NCBI RefSeq assembly: GCF_011045165.1 | Contig: NZ_JAAKZI010000017.1 | Coordinates: 22,836-86,835, forward strand | Length of the DNA stretch: 64,000 bases | DNA from: Arthrobacter silviterrae | GTDB taxonomy: Bacteria > Actinomycetota > Actinomycetes > Actinomycetales > Micrococcaceae | Direction: 5' to 3' | Shown here: positions 36,234-44,245 of the stretch, one piece after another | How positions within the stretch are numbered: the first letter of the stretch is position 1 | How the letters are laid out: each line of letters starts with the position of its first letter | The notes under the pieces: model-generated | The model's database searches: none | Told to the model about the DNA's origin: nothing | The model's input: the letters and a program-made list of their open reading frames with translations, nothing else | Made by a program: the position numbers and the translations under genes

Positions 36234-36709
36234 TAGCCGAAGACCTTGTCGAAGCCGGCCGGGTCGTTGCCGGCGCCGGGGGCGTGGCGGTTGATGCGGG
36301 CGGTGAGGAGGTCGGCGAGCATTTCCGCCGCGGCTTCGGCGCTGTCCTCGTAGCTGGTGCGGCCGAAGACCTGCAGCGGGGTGTCGGGGAATCCGGGCAG
36401 TTCTGTGAGGGCGAGGGACGTGGCGGTGAGGTAGTGGCCCAGGATCAGGTGGGCGAATTCGTGCAGGATGATTTGCTGCAGGTGCCAGGAAGACTTCGGC
36501 GGGGCGTGGACGACGAGGATGTGGTCCTGGTAGCTGGCGCACATCCCGCAGAGGTCGTCCCCGCGGATCGTGTCCAGCTGCGTGATGGTGAGGGGGCGGC
36601 CGTGTGTGGCCTCGATCCATTGTTGGATGGTGGTGAGGTCGGGGTTCGGGCCAAGGTCCAGCCGGCGGTTGGCGTTCCGGACCAGGCGGCGGATCTTTTG
36701 CTTGTTCAC
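36233..36709 (-). CDS. ImmA/IrrE-family metallopeptidase
   Basis: A protein of about 158 residues from a GTG at 36709. The zinc-protease motif HEFAH is at residues 83-87 (ILHEFAHLILGHY), and a later glutamate is in YEDSAEAAAEMLADLL. The family cleaves repressors or partner proteins in stress and mobile-element control. No HTH partner is adjacent; the coupled gene is the MAB_1171c-like membrane protein. The start is uncertain, since the frame is open to 36823 and no clear ribosome binding site was found. Confidence 0.75.
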   Translation of the reverse strand: MNKQKIRRLVRNANRRLDLGPNPDLTTIQQWIEATHGRPLTITQLDTIRGDDLCGMCASYQDHILVVHAPPKSSWHLQQIILHEFAHLILGHYLTATSLALTELPGFPDTPLQVFGRTSYEDSAEAAAEMLADLLTARINRHAPGAGNDPAGFDKVFG

Positions 36710-36925
36710 TGCAGGGCATCCGGTGCGGTGGATCGGGACCGCGTGCCACGGGTGGACGGCGCCGAGGGGGCCGCCCCGGTGTCCGTGCAGTGTATGGAGT
36801 TCCCCCGAAGAATCATCCGCCAACCCGTCACGCCGTGTTCAGCGGCAGTCCCGGACCGCTGTTTAATTCGTGTTTAATTCATGGTAAATCCGTCCCGTGC
36901 GGGCTGGCCAGTGCGGGGCGGAAAT

Positions 36926-37435
36926 TCAGCCGCGGTTGTTCGTGTAGTTCCAGGCCAAAAAGTTCCTGAGCCCGGTTTCGCCCTTTCGCATGAGAGCTGC
37001 GTGGGCGTAGGTGAAGGCGGGCGCGGCGACGGGGCTGAGGAATGCCATCCAGCGGCTGGTGGGCCACACCCGCCATTCGATGTCCATGCGGGTGTGGCCG
37101 TTGTCCGTCCTGGACAGGACCACGCGGCCTTCGCCTTCCAGGTCGCCGGCCGCGTCGAAGGCGACCTCGCGCGGACTCTCGACAAGGGTCGGATGGTAGG
37201 TGACCGTCAGCGTGTAGCCAAGGGAGGCCTTGAATTTCAGGCTTGCCGTCGTTGCCAGGAGGAGCTCCTCCTTGGAGGCGCCTTCATGCGGTGCCCGCTC
37301 CAGCGGCCCGGCGTAGCTGCAGCCGGGCCACCACTGGGGCCACGACATGTCCGGATCGGCAATGACGTCCCAGACTTCCTGCTGGGAGTTCGGGAAGGTC
37401 CAGGACGATGAGAGGTCATAGAGTCGGGCTGCCAT
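36926..37435 (-). CDS. SRPBCC-family protein
   Basis: A 169-residue protein of the START/polyketide cyclase-like superfamily. It has the opening SSSWTFPNSQQEVWDVIADPDMSWPQWWPG, alternating strands through the middle and a C-terminal helix. These proteins bind hydrophobic ligands in a cavity; no specific function can be given. ATG 37435 was chosen since the domain begins immediately after it. Confidence 0.8.
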   Translation of the reverse strand: MAARLYDLSSSWTFPNSQQEVWDVIADPDMSWPQWWPGCSYAGPLERAPHEGASKEELLLATTASLKFKASLGYTLTVTYHPTLVESPREVAFDAAGDLEGEGRVVLSRTDNGHTRMDIEWRVWPTSRWMAFLSPVAAPAFTYAHAALMRKGETGLRNFLAWNYTNNRG

Positions 37436-37603
37436 GGGGAAATTCTTGCACGCCGTTGCGGGTCGGTGCCATGCGTTGCCAACCACGGCGCGACTTCGTT
37501 TCCAAGGTCCGGTGGATTGGTGTTGCAAGGTGCCCCGGTGCCAATGTCGGTGCGTGCGCCTACACTGGAATCATCGAACTCAATTTCTAGTAAGTGGTGT
37601 GTT

Positions 37604-38035
37604 ATGACTCATGTATCGAATGTTTCGCTGGTAGACTCCGCCGGATCCGCGCTGGGCCTGCTGATGGCCCCGAGCGCGGTGGCTGCCGGCTACCCCTCGC
37701 CGGCACAGGACTATTTTGACGGCAGGATCAACCTCAATGAGCACTTGATCAAGGATGTGACGAGCACGTACCTGGTGCGGGTGTCGGGGCATTCCATGGA
37801 CGGTGCGGGCATCAGCGACGGGGATGAGCTGATCGTGAACCGGGCGCTGGAACCCAAGGACGGATCCGTCGTCGTTGCCGTCCTGGACGGGGAGCTGACC
37901 GTGAAGCGGCTGCGGATCACCAAGGGCGGGGTGGTGTTGCAGGCGGAGAATCCGGAGTACCCGGACATCAAGGTTCCGGAGCTGGCGTCCCTGCAGATCT
38001 GGGGCACGGCCACCCTGGCCCTGCACCACCTCTAA
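37604..38035 (+). CDS. umuD: UmuD-like S24 peptidase
   Basis: A 143-residue LexA/UmuD-type self-cleaving protein. Catalytic Ser64 is in GHSMDGAGI and Lys101 in VKRL; the expected Ala-Gly cleavage site is in AVAAGYPSP (residues 28-29). UmuD is processed during the SOS response and works with the Y-family polymerase UmuC. Here umuC is truncated just downstream, so UmuD is either idle or serves a copy elsewhere. The ATG at 37604 has no strong ribosome binding site. Confidence 0.85.
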   Translation: MTHVSNVSLVDSAGSALGLLMAPSAVAAGYPSPAQDYFDGRINLNEHLIKDVTSTYLVRVSGHSMDGAGISDGDELIVNRALEPKDGSVVVAVLDGELTVKRLRITKGGVVLQAENPEYPDIKVPELASLQIWGTATLALHHL

Positions 38036-38107
38036 GCCGCTGCTCTTCGGGCCAGGGTGGTGGGTGCGGTGCGTATCCGGACGGCCGAGCCCCACAGGCC
38101 GGCGTTG

Positions 38108-38212
38108 ATGCCCTCGAGTGACTACATCGCGCATGTGGACGTGAACAGTTTCTATGCCAGTGCCGAGCGGGCCTTTGACCCGTCGCTGGAGGGGAAACCG
38201 GTGATCGTGCTT
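38108..38212 (+). pseudogene. umuC: truncated umuC (Y-family DNA polymerase), N-terminal 35 codons
   Basis: From ATG 38108 the frame reads YIAHVDVNSFYASAERAF and GKPVIVL, the first catalytic-aspartate motif and start of the palm domain of UmuC. Where SNNDG should follow, the sequence changes to unrelated codons and stops at 38251. The rest of the polymerase is missing from the window. A deletion or insertion joined it to the fragment that follows. Confidence 0.85.
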
Positions 38213-38573
38213 TGTGTACGACTGGACAGTGTCTGGTGTAGAGGCTGCTGAGAACCTCGCTCATGGCCATCAGAATAAGCAGTATTGAAATAGCTGCTGG
38301 GAGCCGGCTAAATGGCCGGCTGAGTAATGGGCGGAAGTTCATGAACTCGTGCTTGGTTTCAGGAGTGTTGAGCTGACTGGATATCAGGGCCCGCTGGTAT
38401 TCAGTGGTGCGTTCCCGTCCGGATGCACCTCGTTCAACCCACGCCGCAGCTACGTGGGCCGTGGCGCTCTGGGGTCCGGATATCGAGTCAATCCGCGTGG
38501 CGGAGGCCTGCGGGGCGGGAGGGTCCGCCGAAGCAGACCGGGCCTTTTTCAGCTGCTGATCTGCCCAGCTGGC
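38213..38573 (-). pseudogene. fragment of an unidentified gene
   Basis: The minus strand reads continuously for about 120 codons from 38573 to the umuC junction: SWADQQLKKARSASADPP, HVAAAWVERGASGRERTTE, YQRALISSQLNTPETKHEF, then a hydrophobic segment LPAAISILLILMAMSEVL. Codon use is coding-like. There is no start codon before an internal ATG at 38342 and the reading is cut at the umuC junction, so both ends appear to be missing. I do not recognise the family. Confidence 0.45.
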
Positions 38574-38636
38574 TCACGGGATATTGGGATGTGTGCCGGA
38601 TGATTGGTTGCCGAGTGCCTTGGTCCCAGGGTTCGT

Positions 38637-39923
38637 TTACTGGGCCTTCCCACCGATCGGCTCGACGGCGTATTTGTTCGGATCGGCCACGAAGCGGTCA
38701 TGGCATCGATCTGAGCAGAAATAATACCTGGTGCCATCATGGATGTGCGAGGCCGGGGCGTGGGCCCGTTCGACCTGCATCGCGCACACGGGGTCCTTGG
38801 CATAGTGGTTGCTGGGACCTTGTCGTTTTCCGCTGCGGTAGGTCCGCCACACGATCGCGCCGATGATGATGAAGGCAATGTTGAGGTAGGTGGTGTAGTT
38901 CCATTCGAAATGGGTCGGGCTGATTTGTGTGGGGATGGCAGGTGGGGGTATGTGCACCGCGCGGAAGAGGAGGTCGACGGCCAGGCCGGTGGTGCTCATT
39001 ATGGCCCAGAAGGCAAAGAACAGGCGCAGTGCCAGACGCCAGCCATAGAACTTGCTGTAAATCAGCACCAGCGGGAGGGTGATCAGGTCGGCGAAGATGA
39101 AAGCGATCGTTCCGCCGAAGCTCAGTCCGCCCTTGAAGAGGGCGGCAGCCAACGGAACGTTTCCGATGGAGCATACGAAGCTGATGAAGGCGATGAACGG
39201 TCCGACGATGACGTTGACCAGGTCGGTCCACAGCCCGTGCCCGGAGAAGAAGATGACTTGATACACCGAGGGTGGAACGGCGACGGCGAGTACTCCGGCG
39301 ACCAGGTATCCGATGATCAGTTCCCGTCGGAGCATGCTCAGATCCGATACCGCGTAACCTGCAGCGTCGGTCCAGCCTGTCCGCGAGCGAAGCCTTTTCC
39401 GCAGCGGTTCCGACTCGGCCATGTCCTCATCCATTTGCTGCTGTGCACCGGTGGCGGCCGCCCGGGCGTTCAACCGTTCGCGGGCCGCGGCGAGCTGGCG
39501 GGCCGGGAAGATCCGGGGTGCCAGTGCGAGGAAAAGGATGATCATGATCGTCCCGCCGACAAACTCAGCGAGGGCGAATTGCCAGCCAATCAGCAACCAC
39601 AGCACGATCCCGAGCTCGACCACGAGGTTTGTTGCAGCGATCATGAAGACCATGGCGGTGAAGAAATCGGCTCCCCGCTGGAATAACGACTTCGCCAATG
39701 CCGTTGCGGCGTAGGAGCAGCTGGAGCTGGCGATTCCCAGCAATCCGGTGCGCACAATGGTGCGCGGCCGGTGATCGCCCATGACCTTTTGCATCTCGCG
39801 TTTGGAGACGAACGCCTGGACAGCGCCGGAGAGCGTGAACCCCAACACCAGCGCCCACAGCGTTCCCCAGAACATGAAGAATCCTTCGAGCAGGCTTTGC
39901 CCTGCAATCGAAAACACTGTCAC
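38637..39923 (-). CDS. permease with C-terminal YHS metal-binding domain
   Basis: A 428-residue membrane protein. The permease part (about eight helices) has the GIASSSCSYAATALAKSLFQRGADF segment of the ArsP/DUF318-type putative permeases, with a central loop around residues 140-180. The last about 60 residues form a YHS domain: DPVCAMQV...YYFCSDRCHDRFVADPNKY, a cysteine-rich metal-binding unit also found in copper and heavy-metal transporters. It begins with a GTG at 39923 inside the stop of the small upstream gene. The MerR-type promoter upstream supports export of a soft metal or organoarsenical. Confidence 0.85.
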   Translation of the reverse strand: MTVFSIAGQSLLEGFFMFWGTLWALVLGFTLSGAVQAFVSKREMQKVMGDHRPRTIVRTGLLGIASSSCSYAATALAKSLFQRGADFFTAMVFMIAATNLVVELGIVLWLLIGWQFALAEFVGGTIMIILFLALAPRIFPARQLAAARERLNARAAATGAQQQMDEDMAESEPLRKRLRSRTGWTDAAGYAVSDLSMLRRELIIGYLVAGVLAVAVPPSVYQVIFFSGHGLWTDLVNVIVGPFIAFISFVCSIGNVPLAAALFKGGLSFGGTIAFIFADLITLPLVLIYSKFYGWRLALRLFFAFWAIMSTTGLAVDLLFRAVHIPPPAIPTQISPTHFEWNYTTYLNIAFIIIGAIVWRTYRSGKRQGPSNHYAKDPVCAMQVERAHAPASHIHDGTRYYFCSDRCHDRFVADPNKYAVEPIGGKAQ

Positions 39924-40069
39924 GACCGCTTCCGTTCCTTTCTGCGCGCCCGCTGAGAGCGTATGGCTTGGGTAACTTCACGGATCACAAACACGAGTCG
40001 GCCTCCCGGCCCTGTCGAGCATGTTGGGATCCCCTCTTCGACAGGGCACTTTTCTCTCTTTGGGTCCAT
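39920..40069 (-). CDS. 49-residue leader/small protein upstream of the permease
   Basis: A short gene with a strong ribosome binding site, GGAGGAACCTTA directly before ATG 40069. The product starts MDPKREKCPVEEGIPTCS and ends in a very basic tail (SQRARRKERKRS). The two cysteines could bind metal. Its TGA overlaps the GTG of the permease, giving coupled translation. An inverted repeat CCCTGTCGA/TCGACAGGG (40010-40018 and 40038-40046) lies within it and could act as a translational switch. It may be a real small protein or a regulatory leader peptide. Confidence 0.55.
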   Translation of the reverse strand: MDPKREKCPVEEGIPTCSTGPGGRLVFVIREVTQAIRSQRARRKERKRS

Positions 40070-40116
40070 TAAGGTTCCTCCTCGGGAGTAGGCATCCAGC
40101 GGGACAATGCCGGTGC

Positions 40117-40162
40117 GGCAAGGTTACAACCTTGCCGCGGGGGCAAGGTCAAGTCGGACGGA
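40117..40162 (-). promoter_or_regulatory. MerR-family-type promoter/operator
   Basis: Three alternating copies of an 8-mer occur: GGCAAGGT (40117-40124), ACCTTGCC (40129-40136) and GGCAAGGT (40142-40149). On the minus strand this reads TTGACCTTGCC-CCCGC-GGCAAGGTTGTAAC: a -35 TTGACC joined to a palindrome and then a -10-like element at a long spacing, the layout bent open by MerR/CueR-type activators. It drives the small gene and permease and overlaps the end of the phosphatidyltransferase gene. Confidence 0.65.
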
Positions 40163-40898
40163 CTTCTCCATGTAGTTTGCGCCTGGTGTCGCTGATCTGT
40201 CTGAGCACGATCCTCACGCCGATGATGACTTGAACCGTCGCGGCAGGACGAATCCAGCGGGACCGTGGCAAGTCCTTCATCGCTCCACCGGCAAAACTTG
40301 CCGCGGTGACGGCGGCAACGCTTGCCCCCCATGCTGCGAACGTCGCTGTGCGCAGCCACCCGTTGGGCTCATGCCGGAGGGTGAACCAGGTCCACACTGC
40401 GGTGTCGGCCAGGAAGTCTGCCTGCCGCCCGAACCGGGTCTCAGTGCCGGTCGCTCGGGATATACGTCCATCGAGCCAGTCAGTGGCCAGGGCCAGGAGC
40501 GGCACTGCTTTTCCCAGGCGGTGCTCCAGCGCCGGCAGGTTTGCCCGAATCAGTGTGAGGGTGTTGGCAGCCCCAAGTGTGCCCCGGTCCTCCAACATTC
40601 CCAGGTGGCTGATGGTCAGAAGCCAGCTCCCTGCCACCCAGGGGCGGTGACGCGGATCCGCCAGCGCGGCCAGTCCGGCATGCAGCATGGTCGCTTCAAG
40701 CAGGGCCCACCGATGGTGGAGGGCCTGCCGAACGGAGCGCATGGTTGCCCGGGCAAGAAATCGCGACCACGCCGACGGGGTGTAGCGGCCGGCGCGAAGC
40801 GTGGACAGGAGCTCATTGGTTGCGGCCCGGCTATCTGGTCCATTGAGGACGCCATCGTGGTCAGTTCCTGTTGTGGCATCTGCCGGGATCGCGTTCAT
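40149..40898 (-). CDS. CDP-alcohol phosphatidyltransferase family protein
   Basis: A 249-residue protein with the catalytic motif DWLDGRISRATGTETRFGRQADFLAD, the D-x2-DG-x2-(A/S)R-x8-G-x3-D-x3-D pattern of enzymes that move a phospho-alcohol from CDP-diacylglycerol or a similar donor. Several hydrophobic segments are present. The start at 40898 has GGAAGGGG upstream; earlier in-frame starts lack one. A second, different member occurs at 48799-49425. Confidence 0.75.
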   Translation of the reverse strand: MNAIPADATTGTDHDGVLNGPDSRAATNELLSTLRAGRYTPSAWSRFLARATMRSVRQALHHRWALLEATMLHAGLAALADPRHRPWVAGSWLLTISHLGMLEDRGTLGAANTLTLIRANLPALEHRLGKAVPLLALATDWLDGRISRATGTETRFGRQADFLADTAVWTWFTLRHEPNGWLRTATFAAWGASVAAVTAASFAGGAMKDLPRSRWIRPAATVQVIIGVRIVLRQISDTRRKLHGEVRPT

Positions 40899-40941
40899 TC
40901 TGTCCCCTTCCGACACGGTCATGGTCCTCGTGGCTTGGCGT

Positions 40942-41361
40942 TTAGTGCGCACTGCGGGCCTGACGGATGAGGGTGGACACCACGACGACGGCGATGCCCA
41001 GCACGATGGCGATCAAGGCCTCTGCCAAGGATCCGATGGACCCGAGCAGGGCAGGGCCCCGCAGTGCGCCGGCACTGTTCAGCAGCAGGGTTACGGCCAA
41101 GGCCAAAGCTGCACCGATACCGCTGCCGGCCAGCACCAGCCGCCATGGGGATGCCCCGCGTCGGGGCCGCAGCAGTGCGAATGGGGCGATCACGACAAGG
41201 AACGGGTCGAAATGGTAGGTGGTCGTGGGGTGGGTCACCGCGAGCAGAAACCATCCGGCAGCGACCGCCAAGGCAACCACCGTCCCCAGCCACAACTGCA
41301 CCGCGATCGAGGGAGTGGGAGTTGTTGTCGTTTCGGACGGTGCTGGTCCTGAACCGGTCAT
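40942..41361 (-). CDS. hypothetical four-helix membrane protein
   Basis: A 139-residue protein with four predicted helices (LWLGTVVALAVAAGWFLLAV, PFLVVIAPFALL, LVLAGSGIGAALALAVTLLL and ALIAIVLGIAVVVVSTLI). Its ATG at 41361 overlaps the DUF427 stop (TGATG). The phosphatidyltransferase follows 43 bases downstream. No family recognised. Confidence 0.65.
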   Translation of the reverse strand: MTGSGPAPSETTTTPTPSIAVQLWLGTVVALAVAAGWFLLAVTHPTTTYHFDPFLVVIAPFALLRPRRGASPWRLVLAGSGIGAALALAVTLLLNSAGALRGPALLGSIGSLAEALIAIVLGIAVVVVSTLIRQARSAH

Positions 41362-41717
41362 CAACGTCCGGTCGACTTCGACCACCAGGAAGCTCCCGGC
41401 TGGTTCGCCTCCGAGTCCGTGGCCGGGGCCCTGGCAACCTTTACCCCGTGCCAAAACGCGACGTGTCCTTTGATGTTTTCTGCCGCTTGCAAGGGTTGCG
41501 GGTAATACCAGGCGGCGTCCGGATTGGCGCTCCCGCCGACTGTGACTGTGTAGTAGTTCGCCAGCCCCTTCCACGGACACCGCGAGGTGGTTGGGCTGTT
41601 GGTGAAATACTCCCGGTGGAGGGATTCGGCTGGGAAATACTGGTTCCCCTCAACTTGGATCGTGTGCCCTGATTCGGCGAGGACTACACCGTTCCAACTT
41701 GCTTGATAGATGGTCAT
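41361..41717 (-). CDS. DUF427 domain protein
   Basis: A 118-residue protein with GNQYFPAESLHREYF, CPWKGLANYYTV and AWYYPQPLQAAENIKGHVAFWHG, the usual DUF427 blocks. The fold is a small beta-barrel-like domain of unknown function. A shorter paralogue is at 53050-53349 in the same region. ATG 41717 was chosen as the domain start; ATG 41741 is also possible. Confidence 0.85.
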   Translation of the reverse strand: MTIYQASWNGVVLAESGHTIQVEGNQYFPAESLHREYFTNSPTTSRCPWKGLANYYTVTVGGSANPDAAWYYPQPLQAAENIKGHVAFWHGVKVARAPATDSEANQPGASWWSKSTGR

Positions 41718-42019
41718 GATGGCTCCATTTCGTTCCGGCATTGTCCCCTTGACAGTACGGTGCCACCGGCGGCGGTTCAGCAATGTCGATCACACAACGG
41801 CAAGGCCCTGACCGTCAGGCATGCCGGCCCCTCGTCGAGCTGGTCCTTAGCCATATCACCCCAGACCCGGTGCCGACGGAGCGGAGAACGACGGGAAACA
41901 CAACACGAATGTTCAATATCCACGCTCTGATGCCCACGGCACCATCCGGATATCCAAGGCCACGCCACCAGTGCATGGATCGGCCGGGGCGCTCCTTCGT
42001 TTCTGCCTCCAGTACAGTA
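41718..42019. other. intergenic stretch upstream of DUF427
   Basis: About 300 bases without a gene I can support. It should contain the promoter for the DUF427-membrane protein-phosphatidyltransferase operon on the minus strand. No clear boxes were recognised. Confidence 0.3.
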
Positions 42020-42140
42020 CCCGCCGGATGTTGTGTGTCCTGGATCGCAGAACTTGGCCCAGGAGCGGCCCTACAGTGGTGCGTGTCGGAGTTCACGGAT
42101 CAAAGGTTCGCCTCTACAAAGCGTTCCCGCGGAACGGAAT
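42020..42140 (+). promoter_or_regulatory. shared promoter-like block, copy A
   Basis: The block contains TGTTGTGTGTCC, GATCGCAGAACTTGG, GGCCCTACAGTGGTG and a later TTCACGGATCAAAGG. The same words in the same order occur at 46480-46605 (copy B), and a weaker form at 51724-51790 (copy C). Both B and C lie directly before plus-strand operons; A precedes the binding-protein gene at 42679 at a distance, with only non-coding DNA between (42141-42678). A -10-like TACAGT is present. Confidence 0.55.
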
Positions 42141-42678
42141 CAATTCTTTCGGATATGCGCGGGGAGGGCGGCTAGGTGATTGGTGCTTTCCGCGATTCAG
42201 GAGTAGGCCATGATGCTAGTCCGGCGCCGACGCCGTATGACTTGCGGCTTAGCAAGGCTGACTTTGGTCAGGGCCGAGAAGAACCCCATCCGGACGGATG
42301 GCGGAGCAGTTCCAGCACCCGCCCTTGCCCGACGGTCGGATAAGTGTTTTTACCCGGGACTGATTTTCCGTAAAGAAAGAACTATTTATTGATGATATTT
42401 CCACGGGGAACTGCTGCATCCTCTAGAGCTCGCCTCAGAAGGCACCCGTTCGCTTTAACGCGCCCCCGTCGAAAACTTTCCTGCTTTCAGGTCCCGTTCC
42501 GGGTCGAGGTTCCCAACGGGCTGGCCGTCATTCACGGGCTTGCCCTGCACAACTATGGGATCGCCATCGACGGCCTGCTGCAGCGCTTTGCTGTCGCACC
42601 AAGTTCACAAAAAGTCCGGCATGTTCAGGCCAGCACCCCCACAGCCAACACGGCAATCGCCACCACAGGAGGAACACC
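42141..42678. other. intergenic stretch before the betaine-type binding protein
   Basis: About 540 bases. A plus-strand frame contains VEVPNGLAVIHGLALHNYGIAIDGLLQRF, which looks protein-like but lacks a start and neighbours in frame; it may be a gene remnant. A ribosome binding site AGGAGG lies just before 42679. Confidence 0.3.
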
Positions 42679-43623
42679 ATGACGCACATTTCCCAAGCCG
42701 CCCGCAGGACAGTGTTGAGTGCAGCCGCAGGCCTGTCCGTCATGCTGGCCGCCACGGCCTGCGGCGGCAGCCCGCTCGCCGCCAACACCGCCACCGGCGG
42801 CTCCGGCGCTGCAGGGCCACTGGTGGTGGGCTCGGCCAACTTCCCGGAGAGCGCCACCATCGCCGAGATCTACGCCGGCGCAATCAACGCGGCCGGCGTC
42901 ACGGCCACCACGAAACTGAACATTGGCGCCCGCGAAGTCTACGTCAAGGCCGTGGAGGACGGTTCCATCGACCTGGTCCCGGACTACACCGGCAACCTCC
43001 TGGGCTACCTGGACCCCAGGACCACGGCCACCACACCCGGCGACGTGGTGGCGGCGCTGCCCAAGGCGCTGCCCTCCGGGCTGTCCGTCCTCAATGCCGC
43101 CAAGGCCGAGGACAAGGACGCCATGGTGGTCACCGCGGAAACCGCCGCGAAGTACAAGCTCACATCCATTGCGGACCTGGCGAAGGTCTGCAGCGAGCTC
43201 ACGCTCGGGGCGCCTCCGGAATTCAAGACGCGCCCCTACGGGATGCCAGGGTTGAAGGCCAAATATGGCTGCGTCCCGGCGAAGTTCACCCCGATCAGCG
43301 ACGGTGGCGGCCCCCTGACGGTGAAGGCGCTGATGAACAATGACGTCCAGGTGGCCGACATTTTCACCACGTCCCCCGCGATCCCGGAAAACAAGCTGGT
43401 GGTGCTGACCGACCCGAAGAACAACTGGCTTTCCCAGCAGGTGGTGCCGCTGGTCAAGACGGCCAAGGTCACCGACGCCGCCAAGGCGGCCCTCAACAAG
43501 GTCTCCGCCCTCCTCACTACGGAGGACCTCATCACGCTGAACACCGAGGTCAGCGGTGCCCAAAAGATGGATCCGAAGGATGCCGCAGCCGCCTGGCTCA
43601 AGGACAAGGGCATCACCAAGTAA
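42679..43623 (+). CDS. glycine betaine/choline-type ABC substrate-binding lipoprotein
   Basis: A 314-residue lipoprotein of the OpuAC/ProX type. Its signal peptide ends in the lipobox LAATACGG. The mature domain shows LVVGSANFPESATIAEIYAGAI, EDGSIDLVPDYTGNLLGYL and the later FTTSPAIPENKLVVLTDPKN. AGGAGG precedes the ATG. No permease or ATPase gene is adjacent, so it is an orphan binding protein that may feed a transporter encoded elsewhere. Confidence 0.85.
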   Translation: MTHISQAARRTVLSAAAGLSVMLAATACGGSPLAANTATGGSGAAGPLVVGSANFPESATIAEIYAGAINAAGVTATTKLNIGAREVYVKAVEDGSIDLVPDYTGNLLGYLDPRTTATTPGDVVAALPKALPSGLSVLNAAKAEDKDAMVVTAETAAKYKLTSIADLAKVCSELTLGAPPEFKTRPYGMPGLKAKYGCVPAKFTPISDGGGPLTVKALMNNDVQVADIFTTSPAIPENKLVVLTDPKNNWLSQQVVPLVKTAKVTDAAKAALNKVSALLTTEDLITLNTEVSGAQKMDPKDAAAAWLKDKGITK

Positions 43624-43932
43624 GGAACTGCAATAGCGACGCCCGGCGGTGGCGCTGACGTCATTGTGGGAGGGAAGGGGCCAAAGAGGGGAGGCCGTGG
43701 CCGGGGAATGCCCGTGTTTTGGCTGCGTTCGGTCCAGGACGCTGATCGGCACTGCCGGCGCTGGACCGGGCACGGAAAAATGCCTGCGACAGCCAAGTTA
43801 GCGGCCACGAAGCAGTCATATGCCACATCATCGAAAACACCCGCTGACCTAGACTCGATACCAGTGCCCGGCCGCATGGGTAGGTGAAGGGCATCCCTGG
43901 GGAGAATCGGTGGACTGGGGCAGCAGGGGTGG
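43624..43932. other. intergenic stretch
   Basis: About 300 bases after the binding-protein gene. No gene, strong hairpin or repeat was recognised. Confidence 0.3.
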
Positions 43933-44034
43933 GTGACACCGACGACTATCCGTGACCACGAGACCGTCGGGCTGCTGGCCGAACCGTCGCGGACCACGTC
44001 GGGATGCGGGGACTACAACGGGTCCGCCCCCAAC
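43933..44034 (+). pseudogene. remnant of a MerR-family regulator
   Basis: The plus strand reads VTPTTIRDHETVGLLAEPSR followed by TTSGCGDYN, matching the DNA-binding start of MerR regulators (TIRYYE..GLL...R...GYRDY) with several exchanges. No full gene surrounds it: the sequence before and after has no matching frame. It looks like a decayed regulator next to the redox cluster. From 44035 to 44245 nothing else was found. Confidence 0.5.
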
Positions 44035-44245
44035 CCGTTGAGGTCCTCCGGGACCCGCCCATCGCGGCTGCCGCTTGGATACCGGCGCCCGCCACCGGCT
44101 CCTGACGGCAGATCGAACACGCAGGCCGGCTCCCAGAAATGATCGTTTGTGGAACTCCGTTGGGGATTCCTTCATCCGATGATCCCTCCGGTCGAAGGCA
44201 TGGCGCAATTTTGGACGGTCGCGGGCCGGACAGGGCGTGGGCGGT

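Noticed and set aside
41783..42175. Plus-strand frame with GCCVSWIAELGPGAALQW, similar to GCYVSAIAELGPSTPLWW near 46500
   Set aside because: The similarity comes from the shared DNA block; the frames have no starts or codon bias, so it is regulatory DNA rather than a gene family.
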